In this document: one piece after another, positions 14,861-21,191 of the stretch
Layout: every line of letters begins with the position of its first letter
How positions within the stretch are numbered: the first letter of the stretch is position 1
Source of the DNA: CAZLBV01 sp964557845
Lineage (GTDB): Bacteria > Acidobacteriota > Aminicenantia > Aminicenantales > Aminicenantaceae
DNA: 21,191 nt
Assembly (NCBI GenBank): GCA_964557845.1
Contig: CAZLBV010000165.1
Span: forward strand, 1 to 21,191
Direction of reading: 5' to 3'
Notes under the pieces: model-generated
The model's database searches: none
What the model saw: the letters and a program-made list of their open reading frames with translations, nothing else
What the model was told of the DNA's origin: nothing
Made by a program: the position numbers and the translations under genes

Positions 14861-16327
14861 TTAATTTTTCTCCTTCTGGGCTAACCACTCCCTGACCACG
14901 TCCGAATCCTTAAAAGGCAAGACCTTATTTTGGATGATCTGGTAGTTTTCATGCCCTTTGCCTGCGATCAGGATATAGTCTCCCGCTTTTCCCATAGATA
15001 GAGCCTTGAAGATCGCCTTTTTCCTGTTGGGCTCGATCTCATATGAAGAGGATCCGCTTTTTTTGAATCCGAATTCTATATCCGAAATTATTTTCAGAGG
15101 ATCTTCTGTACGCGGATTGTCTGATGTTATTATGCTCCAATCCGCCAGCATCCCGGCTATTTCTCCCATACGGGGCCGTTTACTTTTATCTCTATCGCCG
15201 CCTGCGCCAAAAACCAGGATCACTTTTTTCGTGCATATTTCTCGGGATGTTTCAATCAGATTTTTTAAGGCGTCATCGGAATGGGCATAATCAACAAATA
15301 TATTGAGCCCGAGTTCATTTTCAATTTTTTCAAATCTTCCCGGAACGTTTTTTAGATCAGAGATACCCTTTTGAATTGCAGGGAGAGGTATATTCAATGA
15401 AAGTGCTGTGGATACTGCCGCTAAAATATTGTAGAGATTAGGCCTTCCCAGGAGAGTTGAGGTTAAAGAAAGTGTGCCGGTTGGATATCTGACCGTTATC
15501 TTTGTTCCCCAACTGAAAAATTCAAAACCTTCTGCTCGAACTATAGCTGATGGTCCTGTGCCATAGGAAATAATCCCAAGCGGCAGTTCAGAGATCAATC
15601 TCTGTCCCCAACTGCTGTCTGCATTAACCACAGCGATTCTCCTTTCCGATTTTAACTGGAACAGTTTTTTCTTGGCGGTAAAGTATTCTTCCATAGTACG
15701 GTGGTAATCGAGATGATCTCCGGATAAATTGGTGAAAATGGCTACTGAAAAGTTGATTCCAGAAACCCTTTTTAGATCAAGCGCATGCGAGGAAACTTCA
15801 ATAATGCAGTGAGTGTATCCTGAATCAACCATATTTTTCATCATGTTCTGGATGTCAGGAGCCTCAGGAGTTGTCCTTGAGGCTGGTTTTTCTAAAGAAC
15901 CGAAACGATAAGACACTGTACCGATGACTCCGGCCTTATTTCCGGCATTATTGAGAATGCTTTCTAAAAGATAACTGGTGGTTGTTTTTCCTTTGGTCCC
16001 GGTTATCCCTATCACTTTTATTTTTTTTGAGGGGTGTTCATAAAAGTTGGCCGCGAGAAGAGCTGTTTTTTCACGGGCATCGTCTACCTGAATCCAGGTT
16101 TGGGTGAAATCTTCAGGGGCTTCCTGTTCGCTGATCACAGCAGTCGCTCCCTTTTTTAGGGCATCTTTTACATACAGATTGCCGTCGGTTTTGATTCCTT
16201 TAAAAGCTGCAAACAAAAAATCATTATCTGAATTTTTGGACGAATAGGCTATACCTTTGATATCGATATCAGCATTGCCGGTGATATTCTTTACGGGTAT
16301 TCGATTCAGGATTTCCCGCAGTTTCAT
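14861..16327 (-). CDS. murE: UDP-MurNAc-L-Ala-D-Glu--meso-diaminopimelate ligase
   Basis: A 488-residue cytoplasmic Mur ligase that adds the third stem-peptide residue. The P-loop is GITGTKGKTTTS (107-118). SRTTPEAPD (150-158) and HALDLKRV lie in the UDP-peptide and central regions, and NLSGDHLDYH (200-209) contains the metal-site His. The specificity motif is SDNPRTEDP (402-410): DNPR marks meso-diaminopimelate-adding enzymes, whereas lysine-adding ones differ there. This gives a DAP-type wall. The ATG overlaps the ftsI stop (ATGA, 16324-16327), with a GGGGGAAG Shine-Dalgarno directly upstream. Confidence 0.97.
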   Translation of the reverse strand: MKLREILNRIPVKNITGNADIDIKGIAYSSKNSDNDFLFAAFKGIKTDGNLYVKDALKKGATAVISEQEAPEDFTQTWIQVDDAREKTALLAANFYEHPSKKIKVIGITGTKGKTTTSYLLESILNNAGNKAGVIGTVSYRFGSLEKPASRTTPEAPDIQNMMKNMVDSGYTHCIIEVSSHALDLKRVSGINFSVAIFTNLSGDHLDYHRTMEEYFTAKKKLFQLKSERRIAVVNADSSWGQRLISELPLGIISYGTGPSAIVRAEGFEFFSWGTKITVRYPTGTLSLTSTLLGRPNLYNILAAVSTALSLNIPLPAIQKGISDLKNVPGRFEKIENELGLNIFVDYAHSDDALKNLIETSREICTKKVILVFGAGGDRDKSKRPRMGEIAGMLADWSIITSDNPRTEDPLKIISDIEFGFKKSGSSSYEIEPNRKKAIFKALSMGKAGDYILIAGKGHENYQIIQNKVLPFKDSDVVREWLAQKEKN

Positions 16328-18099
16328 TCTTCCCCCTCGCTTCTGAAAGCTGCGGTAATTATTTGTTTTGGAGGTTTTGAAACCGGCGGTATTTTTAGAT
16401 AGAGAAGCGTTCGAGCTGCAATTTCACGAAAAACCGGGGCTGCGACGTCGCTTCCGTAATAATATCCTTTGGGGCTGTCGATCACTACATAGATCGAAAA
16501 TATTGGTTTATCGGTTATGATGCATCCGGCAAAAGAGGAAATATGCATTTTTGAGGTATAGAGTCCGGTCTTAAGATCCAATTTTTGAGCGGTACCGGTT
16601 TTACCGGCCACAATATAGCCTTCGATCTGAGCGTTCCGTCCGGTTCCTTGTTCAACGGTTTTTCTCATAAGTTCCATTAGTATAGAGGCTGTATGTTCAG
16701 AAATAACTTTTTGGTATATAGTAGCTGGTATCTGATCCTGATCAGAGGGAGCTAAGATCTTTTTTACGATCCTGGGAGTGGCGTATACGCCCTTGTTCGA
16801 GATTGTGTTAACGACCTGGAGCATTTGAATGGGAGTCACATTAATTTCATACCCGATCGATAGAGAAGGAAGCGAAAGGCTGCTCCATTCTTGTAAAGGA
16901 TGAAAGATACCCGTTTCTTCACCAGGCAGATCTATTCCTGTCTGTCTACCCAATCCAAAGGCTTTAATAATTTTATGCATTCCCTGTTCATCGATCTTCT
17001 GACCTATCAATACGGCTCCCACATTTGAGGAATGAATAATGACTTCTGGGAAAGTCAGTATCTGAAAGGGTTTATGATCTGTGATTCTTTTTCCGGGGAG
17101 CTGGATGTATCCTAGGCTGCAGTCAAAGGTGTCTGATAATGAGACTTTATCCAGTTCCAGAGCGGCGGCGGCTGTGATCAACTTAAATGTCGAACCTGGA
17201 TCAAAATGGAAATGAACGGCACTGATCCTGTCGGTAAATGAGATATCTTTGGGAGGGACATTGAGGTCAAAAGAGGGATTATGTGCTATAGCCAGGATCT
17301 CACCATTGTCGGGCCGGCTGACTATGACACAGCCCCAATCCGCACTTAATTTTTTAACAGCTTTTTCCAGTTCTTCTTCTGCGATAAACTGTATGGTCTC
17401 ATCAATAGTGAGAACAATATCTTTTCCCGGGATCGGTGATTGGATTATCTCGAAACGATATTGACGCCTTTTGGCATCTTTGAGATTCAGCCTTTTTCCT
17501 TTTTGGCCTTCCAGTACATGATTATATTTGTATTCGATCCCGCTAGCTCCAATATCATCGATATCAACTCTTCCGATGATATGGGCAGCCAATCTTCCGT
17601 TAGGGTAATATCGACTGTTCTCTTCTTCGAAGTGAATTCCATTTAGGCCCAGATCGTTGACCTTTTCCACTTCTTCAGTGTCGATTTTTCTTTCGATCCA
17701 AATAAAGGATTTTTTTTCTTCTATTCTCCTTTTTATACTCGACACCCTGTCTGATGAAAGACCGAGGATATTTTTTATTTTATAAATTTTTTCCATCTGG
17801 GAAGATATCGGCTCGTTTTGGTAATTCTGAAGAAAAAGAGATTGTTTAGGGATACTTCTGGCCAGAATATTACCAGACCGGTCATAAATGGTTCCTCTTT
17901 TCGGAGTTACATCGGCTATGGCTTGATTTTGTTTTTCAACATAGTCCATATACCTCGTGTGATTGAAAACTTGTAGATGGATCAATTGGAATATGAGCAT
18001 TCCCATCCAAAGTACAGACAAAACCGTCAGCAAGATGATTCTTATTTTAATCTTGTTTGTGAATGATCCTTTTGAGGATGCCGGTTTATTTTTTGTCAT
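16324..18099 (-). CDS. ftsI: Septal penicillin-binding protein (FtsI/PBP2B-like transpeptidase)
   Basis: A 591-residue class B penicillin-binding protein that crosslinks septal peptidoglycan together with FtsW. A basic cytoplasmic tail leads into one transmembrane anchor (about 19-41). The dimerisation/pedestal domain starts around VTPKRGTIYDRSGNILA (64-80). The transpeptidase domain has the active-site SxxK as PGSTFK (S303, K306), SSN (357-359) and AGKTGTAQ (K500). Asp300 precedes PGSTFK where Glu is common. There is no PASTA domain at the C-terminus, unlike SpoVD or many Firmicute homologues. The start overlaps ftsL by 14 nt, without a clear Shine-Dalgarno, so it is probably coupled. Sporulation PBP is an unlikely alternative given the complete dcw context. 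Confidence 0.95.
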   Translation of the reverse strand: MTKNKPASSKGSFTNKIKIRIILLTVLSVLWMGMLIFQLIHLQVFNHTRYMDYVEKQNQAIADVTPKRGTIYDRSGNILARSIPKQSLFLQNYQNEPISSQMEKIYKIKNILGLSSDRVSSIKRRIEEKKSFIWIERKIDTEEVEKVNDLGLNGIHFEEENSRYYPNGRLAAHIIGRVDIDDIGASGIEYKYNHVLEGQKGKRLNLKDAKRRQYRFEIIQSPIPGKDIVLTIDETIQFIAEEELEKAVKKLSADWGCVIVSRPDNGEILAIAHNPSFDLNVPPKDISFTDRISAVHFHFDPGSTFKLITAAAALELDKVSLSDTFDCSLGYIQLPGKRITDHKPFQILTFPEVIIHSSNVGAVLIGQKIDEQGMHKIIKAFGLGRQTGIDLPGEETGIFHPLQEWSSLSLPSLSIGYEINVTPIQMLQVVNTISNKGVYATPRIVKKILAPSDQDQIPATIYQKVISEHTASILMELMRKTVEQGTGRNAQIEGYIVAGKTGTAQKLDLKTGLYTSKMHISSFAGCIITDKPIFSIYVVIDSPKGYYYGSDVAAPVFREIAARTLLYLKIPPVSKPPKQIITAAFRSEGEE

Positions 18100-18382
18100 C
18101 GTTGATATTATTAATCTGTTTATTTTCTACCTTGGCTAAATTAAGCTTCTCCTCAGCAATTCTTTTTACTCTCTCTAATCTTAATAATTGAGCTTTTTTG
18201 ACCTCCAGGGTTTGAATTTCCTTCTTTAAAAGTTGAACTTCTGATTCCAGTTCTCTTGCTGTTATCCCTAGTCGATAGGATTCAGCTTGGTGCCAGATAT
18301 AGGCTGTCAGAATCAGGGTGACTGCTATTCCTATAAGAAGTCCGAGAAAAATTTCTTTTTTCCCGAATTTTTTTCTTATCAT
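18086..18382 (-). CDS. ftsL: Small divisome protein FtsL
   Basis: A 98-residue bitopic protein: a short basic N-terminus, one transmembrane helix (about 11-30), then a heptad-like coiled coil (about 40-85) rich in Leu, Glu and Lys. It would join FtsB/DivIC and FtsQ in the periplasm to activate FtsW-FtsI. The primary sequence is poorly conserved in this family, so the call rests on size, topology and position between rsmH and ftsI. The ATG follows the rsmH stop as TAAATG, so translation is likely coupled. Confidence 0.85.
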   Translation of the reverse strand: MIRKKFGKKEIFLGLLIGIAVTLILTAYIWHQAESYRLGITARELESEVQLLKKEIQTLEVKKAQLLRLERVKRIAEEKLNLAKVENKQINNINDDKK

Positions 18383-19279
18383 TTATTTTCTCTCTGCGCA
18401 TCTTAACTTTGCCGATCTTGCTCTGAAGTTGGCGGCGATTTCTTGCTGGGTTGGAACAACAGGTTTACGGGTTAGGATCTCCAAATAAGCACTTTTCTCC
18501 TTAGATGAAGATAGATTCATGAAAGTGTGCTTAATGATCCGGTCTTCAAGAGAATGGAATGAGATGGCTACGATTCTGGTGCCCTGCCTTACCAGACTCA
18601 CTATCCTGTCTAAGAATGAGGACAGCCCTTTAAGTTCTTGATTAACCTCTATCCTTAATGCTTGAAAAACTCGGGCTGCAGGATGGGTTTTCCCTTTTTG
18701 GGGTCGCCATCGGCACACCGATTCCACAATTTCAAGCAGTTGCTTGGTTGTTTCTATGGGTTTTAATTTCCTTTTATGAGCGATCTCCCGGGCCAATCTG
18801 TGAGCTTGTCTGAGTTCTCCGTATCCCCGGAAAATATGTTCGAGCTGTTTTTCAGAATATTTACTCACAATTTTTTCTGCAGTGGTTTTATTCCTGAAAT
18901 CCATGCGCATGTCCAGGGGGCCATCAAGATTAAAGCTGAATCCCCTTTCAGGTGAATCAAGTTGATAAGATGATATCCCGAGATCCAGAAGGACTCCTCT
19001 TATCCGGGAAAAATCTAGATTCAGGTCGGGAAGATATCTAAAGTCAGAATGATACAGACTAACTCTCTCTGCATAAGGGAGCAGCCGCTCTTTAGCCATG
19101 AGCAGTGATCTTTCATCGATATCAAACCCAACGACTTCAGCTTCTTGGTTTTTTCTGAGTATTTCGAAGGCATGGCCTCCAAGTCCTATGGTGCAGTCAA
19201 CATAGATCCCTTCTCTTGATACATCTAAAAAATGCATGGCCTCCTGAAGAAGGACCGGTATGTGCGGAGTTGAGGTCAT
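18383..19279 (-). CDS. rsmH: 16S rRNA (cytosine(1402)-N4)-methyltransferase
   Basis: A 298-residue SAM-dependent enzyme (MraW) that N4-methylates C1402 in the ribosomal P site of 16S rRNA. The N-terminal HIPVLLQEAM and the SAM loop DCTIGLGGHAFEIL (28-41) are typical, as are FDIDERSL, LLDLGISSYQLDSPERGFSF and GPLDMRMD. The small inserted domain and the C-terminal ISFHSLEDRIIKHTF segment complete the family pattern. The length is normal. The ATG overlaps the mraZ stop as ATGA (19276-19279). Its role in the cell wall cluster is conserved by position rather than by reaction. Confidence 0.97.
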   Translation of the reverse strand: MTSTPHIPVLLQEAMHFLDVSREGIYVDCTIGLGGHAFEILRKNQEAEVVGFDIDERSLLMAKERLLPYAERVSLYHSDFRYLPDLNLDFSRIRGVLLDLGISSYQLDSPERGFSFNLDGPLDMRMDFRNKTTAEKIVSKYSEKQLEHIFRGYGELRQAHRLAREIAHKRKLKPIETTKQLLEIVESVCRWRPQKGKTHPAARVFQALRIEVNQELKGLSSFLDRIVSLVRQGTRIVAISFHSLEDRIIKHTFMNLSSSKEKSAYLEILTRKPVVPTQQEIAANFRARSAKLRCAERK

Positions 19280-19743
19280 TGTTCTTCTTTCCCGGGATTA
19301 AGATCTGAGATCCGCTCGAATCTTTCCTCAGTAAGAGGATTCTGGTCGAGAATACTCTCCAGGCTGTCTTTACTCCAAAGCTCAAGATGATCATTCAGGC
19401 CGACAACCTCGACCTCACTATTGAGTTGGGCTTTATTTTTAAGCGTTTGACTGATCAGAACTCTTCCTTTAGAATCGATCTCATAATGAGTTCCTTTTCG
19501 ATTGACATGGAGCATGAACATACGGAGATCAGGCTTAAGCTGGAGAAGTCCTTGTTTGGAGATGCCGGCAAGATTCAGCCAGACTTGAAGAGGGTAGATC
19601 TGCACCGCATTATCGGTCAAAGAAGTGATGAATACTTCCTTTCCATATTCCTCTTCGATAGCCGCACGGAATTTTTCCGGGATCTTTATTCTTCCGCCCT
19701 TATCGATCCGGGCTGTGTAGCTTCCTATTAAGTAATTTCCCAT
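19276..19743 (-). CDS. mraZ: MraZ transcriptional regulator of the dcw cluster
   Basis: A 155-residue DNA-binding protein with two SpoVT/AbrB-like swapped-hairpin motifs: RIDKGGRIKIPEKFR (12-26) and IDSKGRVLISQTLK (89-102). The typical GLNDHLELWS segment (115-124) is also present. In other bacteria MraZ forms ring-shaped oligomers that bind repeated boxes at its own promoter and control the dcw operon. Here three TGGGA boxes lie immediately upstream and across the start codon, supporting autoregulation. No standard Shine-Dalgarno exists; the middle box (TTGGGA) is the only purine-rich stretch at the right distance, so ribosome and MraZ binding sequences coincide. Confidence 0.97.
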   Translation of the reverse strand: MGNYLIGSYTARIDKGGRIKIPEKFRAAIEEEYGKEVFITSLTDNAVQIYPLQVWLNLAGISKQGLLQLKPDLRMFMLHVNRKGTHYEIDSKGRVLISQTLKNKAQLNSEVEVVGLNDHLELWSKDSLESILDQNPLTEERFERISDLNPGKEEQ

Positions 19744-19762
19744 TTTGTCCCAATTTATCCCA
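19738..19762 (-). promoter_or_regulatory. MraZ operator: three TGGGA boxes at 10-bp spacing
   Basis: On the minus strand TGGGA occurs at 19762-19758, 19752-19748 and 19742-19738, each starting exactly 10 bp from the next, so all three face the same side of the helix. TGGG-core direct repeats at this spacing are the known MraZ target in Escherichia coli. The array starts 11 bp past the -10 box, and the third box includes the mraZ ATG itself (aTGGGA encodes Met-Gly), so bound MraZ would block early transcription. Confidence 0.88.
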
Positions 19763-19773
19763 TTTTTATATAA

Positions 19774-19802
19774 AATATATGAAAGTTAATCGGTAATGTC
19801 AA
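19774..19802 (-). promoter_or_regulatory. Sigma-70-type promoter of the dcw operon
   Basis: On the minus strand a perfect TTGACA (19802-19797) is followed after 17 bp by TATATT (19779-19774). The expected start, around 19766-19768, gives a leader of only about 25 nt before the mraZ ATG. No other strong promoter is visible inside the close-packed cluster, so it may drive all genes to hutI. Confidence 0.85.
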
Positions 19803-19923
19803 GGGAAAAGCCTAATATTTTCAATTATTTTGCAGGATTTTTATATTTTTTTTTGAATTGAGCAGAAATTGAGTCAAAAAAGGTTAAAAAATAGAGGATC
19901 TGGAAAGCTGCTAAAAATGATTT
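19803..19923. other. AT-rich spacer upstream of the dcw promoter
   Basis: About 120 nt between the DUF2007-type gene and the dcw promoter. It is very AT-rich with A/T tracts (for example near 19845-19856) and two CTCAATT words on the minus strand. I see no hairpin with a T tract convincing enough to call a terminator, so some read-through from the upstream genes into mraZ is possible. Confidence 0.5.
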
Positions 19924-20163
19924 TTATTCTTCATTTTTAAAAGAATCAATAAGGTTTTTGGCCTTTTTATAGTCCCTTTCGTTCACATAGATCTTCACCT
20001 CACCCAAACCATCTGCGGAAAAAGGATGGACAGATTGGACGACTAATCCCTTCAGAATGCATTTGATCCTATGACTTTCCAAAAAACTTTTCACAACCTC
20101 GGCTTCTGCCGGTCCCCAAACTGAGTGAAGTTCTTTGAGTTTTATATCATTATCATTAAACAT
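19924..20163 (-). CDS. Small DUF2007-type protein
   Basis: A 79-residue soluble protein without signal peptide or membrane segment. The pattern of a beta strand (LKELHSVW), a helix beginning with GPAEAEVVKSFLESHRI (17-33), a second strand (KCILKG), then VKIYVNERDYKKAKNLID (56-73) matches the DUF2007 fold. That fold is named a putative signal-transducing protein but has no established function. AGGAG lies 8 nt before the ATG, supporting it as real. It follows the Nudix gene by 74 nt on the same strand and precedes the dcw promoter. I would not assign a role. Confidence 0.8.
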   Translation of the reverse strand: MFNDNDIKLKELHSVWGPAEAEVVKSFLESHRIKCILKGLVVQSVHPFSADGLGEVKIYVNERDYKKAKNLIDSFKNEE

Positions 20164-20237
20164 TTATTTTCTCCTGATTTGAGTAATTACCTGAAATATA
20201 GAAAACAGCATGAGTATAGTATAACAGTCTAGATTGA

Positions 20238-20663
20238 TCATAAAAAGTTTTTATCCCTGCTGTTGAAATAATCATCAAGGATTTTTTCATGATCAAAAGC
20301 CAGCGAAAAATCGATCTCTTTTCGGGTAAAAATAGCAATATCGGTAGCGTCATCCTGAGCCTTTGGACAGCCTTCTGCTGAAGCGATAAATACTGTGCTA
20401 ATGGTGTGTTTGCGGGGATCTCTGCTGGGATCAGAATAGGTGTGGAACTGTTTTATCAAACGGATATCCAGAGAGGTTTCTTCTTTGGCTTCTCTGAGGG
20501 CAGCCTGTTCCAGTGATTCGCCATAATCGACGAATCCGCCGGGGATGGCCCACCCATGGGGAGGATTTTTTCTCCGGATCAGGATGATCCCTTTTTCTCC
20601 ATCATGCCTGGTGATCTCGATTATGATGTCTACGGTCGGATAAGGATTTTTATATTTTGCCAT
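20238..20663 (-). CDS. Nudix hydrolase, probably ADP-ribose pyrophosphatase-like
   Basis: A 141-residue Nudix-fold hydrolase. The Nudix box starts at G43 in PGGFVDYGES and continues REAKEETSL (57-65), giving the metal-binding Glu residues of R-E-x-x-E-E; the usual Gly near its end is Ser64. The downstream SDPSRDPRKHTIST segment (about 77-90) resembles bacterial and archaeal ADP-ribose pyrophosphatases, so cleavage of ADP-ribose to AMP and ribose 5-phosphate is the best guess; another nucleotide diphosphate is possible. Its start is 13 nt after the CapA-type gene stop, with only a weak Shine-Dalgarno (AAGG, about 11 nt away). Confidence 0.88.
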   Translation of the reverse strand: MAKYKNPYPTVDIIIEITRHDGEKGIILIRRKNPPHGWAIPGGFVDYGESLEQAALREAKEETSLDIRLIKQFHTYSDPSRDPRKHTISTVFIASAEGCPKAQDDATDIAIFTRKEIDFSLAFDHEKILDDYFNSRDKNFL

Positions 20664-20676
20664 GATCTCTTGCCTT

Positions 20677-21191
20677 TTAATTAGAATCTGTGAGTTTGAC
20701 CTCAGCTTGATTATTTTCTACTTCAATCACGGTATTAAGGTCAAAAGAAAGTTTTTTTAATTCTTCCAAAATGGAAAAAGCCTCCTTTTCTGGGGCAGGC
20801 CTGGGACGGAATTCAGATTGATCGATGATTATTGGAAGCAGGGTGGCTCTTAACAAACCGGATTTTCCCAGAGTGCATTTCAAGATCAATCCTCTCTTTA
20901 CCCGGCTTCCTATCTGATCAAAGACAAAATTACCCAAGCTGTAGCAGATAAGGCCTTTTTTATATTTTTCCACACCCTGGATCACATGGGGGTGATGCCC
21001 GATCAAAAGGTCTGCTCCTGAATCGATCGCTGCCTGGGCAAATTCTCTGGTTTCGTTATCCGGGTGGTCGGAATACTCCCATCCCCAATGGCAGGAGATA
21101 ATAACAATATCCGCCCACCTTCGACAGGATATGATATCCTGCTTAACCTGTTCAGCATCGATCACTGCGATCCCTGGTGATTCCGAGGCTT
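20677..21191 (-). CDS. CapA/PGA_cap family protein, C-terminal part
   Basis: The reading frame is open through the right window edge, so this is the C-terminal part of a larger protein; a GTG at 21165 inside it is probably just a Val codon. It shows the PGA_cap (poly-gamma-glutamate synthesis protein CapA) metallophosphoesterase-like fold: IISCHWGWEY, LLIGHHPHVIQGVE and CYSLGNFVFDQ, in that order. These His and Asn residues would hold the metal site. Family members are annotated with poly-gamma-glutamate capsule formation, but many homologues occur without other cap genes, and none are seen here. The stop lies 13 nt before the Nudix gene, suggesting co-transcription. Confidence 0.9.
   Translation of the reverse strand, partial: ASESPGIAVIDAEQVKQDIISCRRWADIVIISCHWGWEYSDHPDNETREFAQAAIDSGADLLIGHHPHVIQGVEKYKKGLICYSLGNFVFDQIGSRVKRGLILKCTLGKSGLLRATLLPIIIDQSEFRPRPAPEKEAFSILEELKKLSFDLNTVIEVENNQAEVKLTDSN

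Noticed and set aside
14859..14888. Longer MurF start (GTG at 14888)
   Set aside because: It would overlap murE by 28 nt and place the strong AGAAGGAGA inside the coding region; the ATG at 14858 fits the family start.
19803..19923. Terminator after the DUF2007-type gene
   Set aside because: Only A/T tracts and a weak TTTTGA/TCAAAA pairing with a long loop; no stable hairpin plus T run.

Overview
The window is a single bacterial chromosomal segment, mostly a complete and very compact division and cell wall (dcw) cluster. The cluster reads right to left on the minus strand in the ancestral order mraZ-rsmH-ftsL-ftsI-murE-murF-mraY-murD-ftsW-murG-murC-ftsQ-ftsA-ftsZ (about 19743 down to 4089). 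Its neighbours are touching or overlapping (ATGA, TAATG and TAAATG junctions, gaps of 1-8 nt), so it is almost certainly one long transcript. A consensus promoter (19774-19802) and three MraZ-type TGGGA boxes at exact 10-bp spacing (19738-19762) sit at its head. murB and ddl are absent from their frequent place between murC and ftsQ. MurE carries the DNPR motif of meso-diaminopimelate-adding enzymes, so the peptidoglycan is probably the DAP type.

The cluster runs directly into hutI (imidazolonepropionase), whose start codon lies inside the last codons of ftsZ. Facing it on the plus strand is hutH (histidine ammonia-lyase, 1006-2547). Together they supply steps 1 and 3 of histidine degradation; urocanase (hutU) and the last step are not in the window. 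HutH has Ala-Cys-Gly where the MIO prosthetic group normally forms from Ala-Ser-Gly. The 268-nt gap between the two convergent genes is filled by a degenerate tandem repeat of about 23 bp and by pyrimidine-rich low-complexity sequence that also encodes the last residues of HutI.

At the left edge a two-gene plus-strand operon encodes an ArsR/SmtB-family repressor and a thioredoxin with WCAPC active site (83-699). It has a strong, extremely AT-rich promoter at the very start and a probable intrinsic terminator behind it. At the right edge, upstream of mraZ and on the same strand, are a DUF2007-type small protein, a Nudix hydrolase of the ADP-ribose pyrophosphatase kind, and the C-terminal part of a CapA-type (PGA_cap) protein cut by the window end.

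The organism is a moderately AT-rich bacterium with DAP peptidoglycan and a canonical FtsZ/FtsA/FtsW/FtsI divisome. The gene order and spacing, together with the degenerate intergenic repeats, suggest an uncultured lineage (an Atribacterota- or Aerophobota-like phylum is a guess only); there is no rRNA or other decisive marker. Most of the window is ordinary core biology. The points deserving a second look are the Cys variant of HutH, the MraZ operator that overlaps the mraZ start codon, the ftsZ-hutI junction, unusual residues in FtsW, and the intergenic repeats. I see no strong sign of a wholly new system, no mobile element, no tRNA and no CRISPR array.
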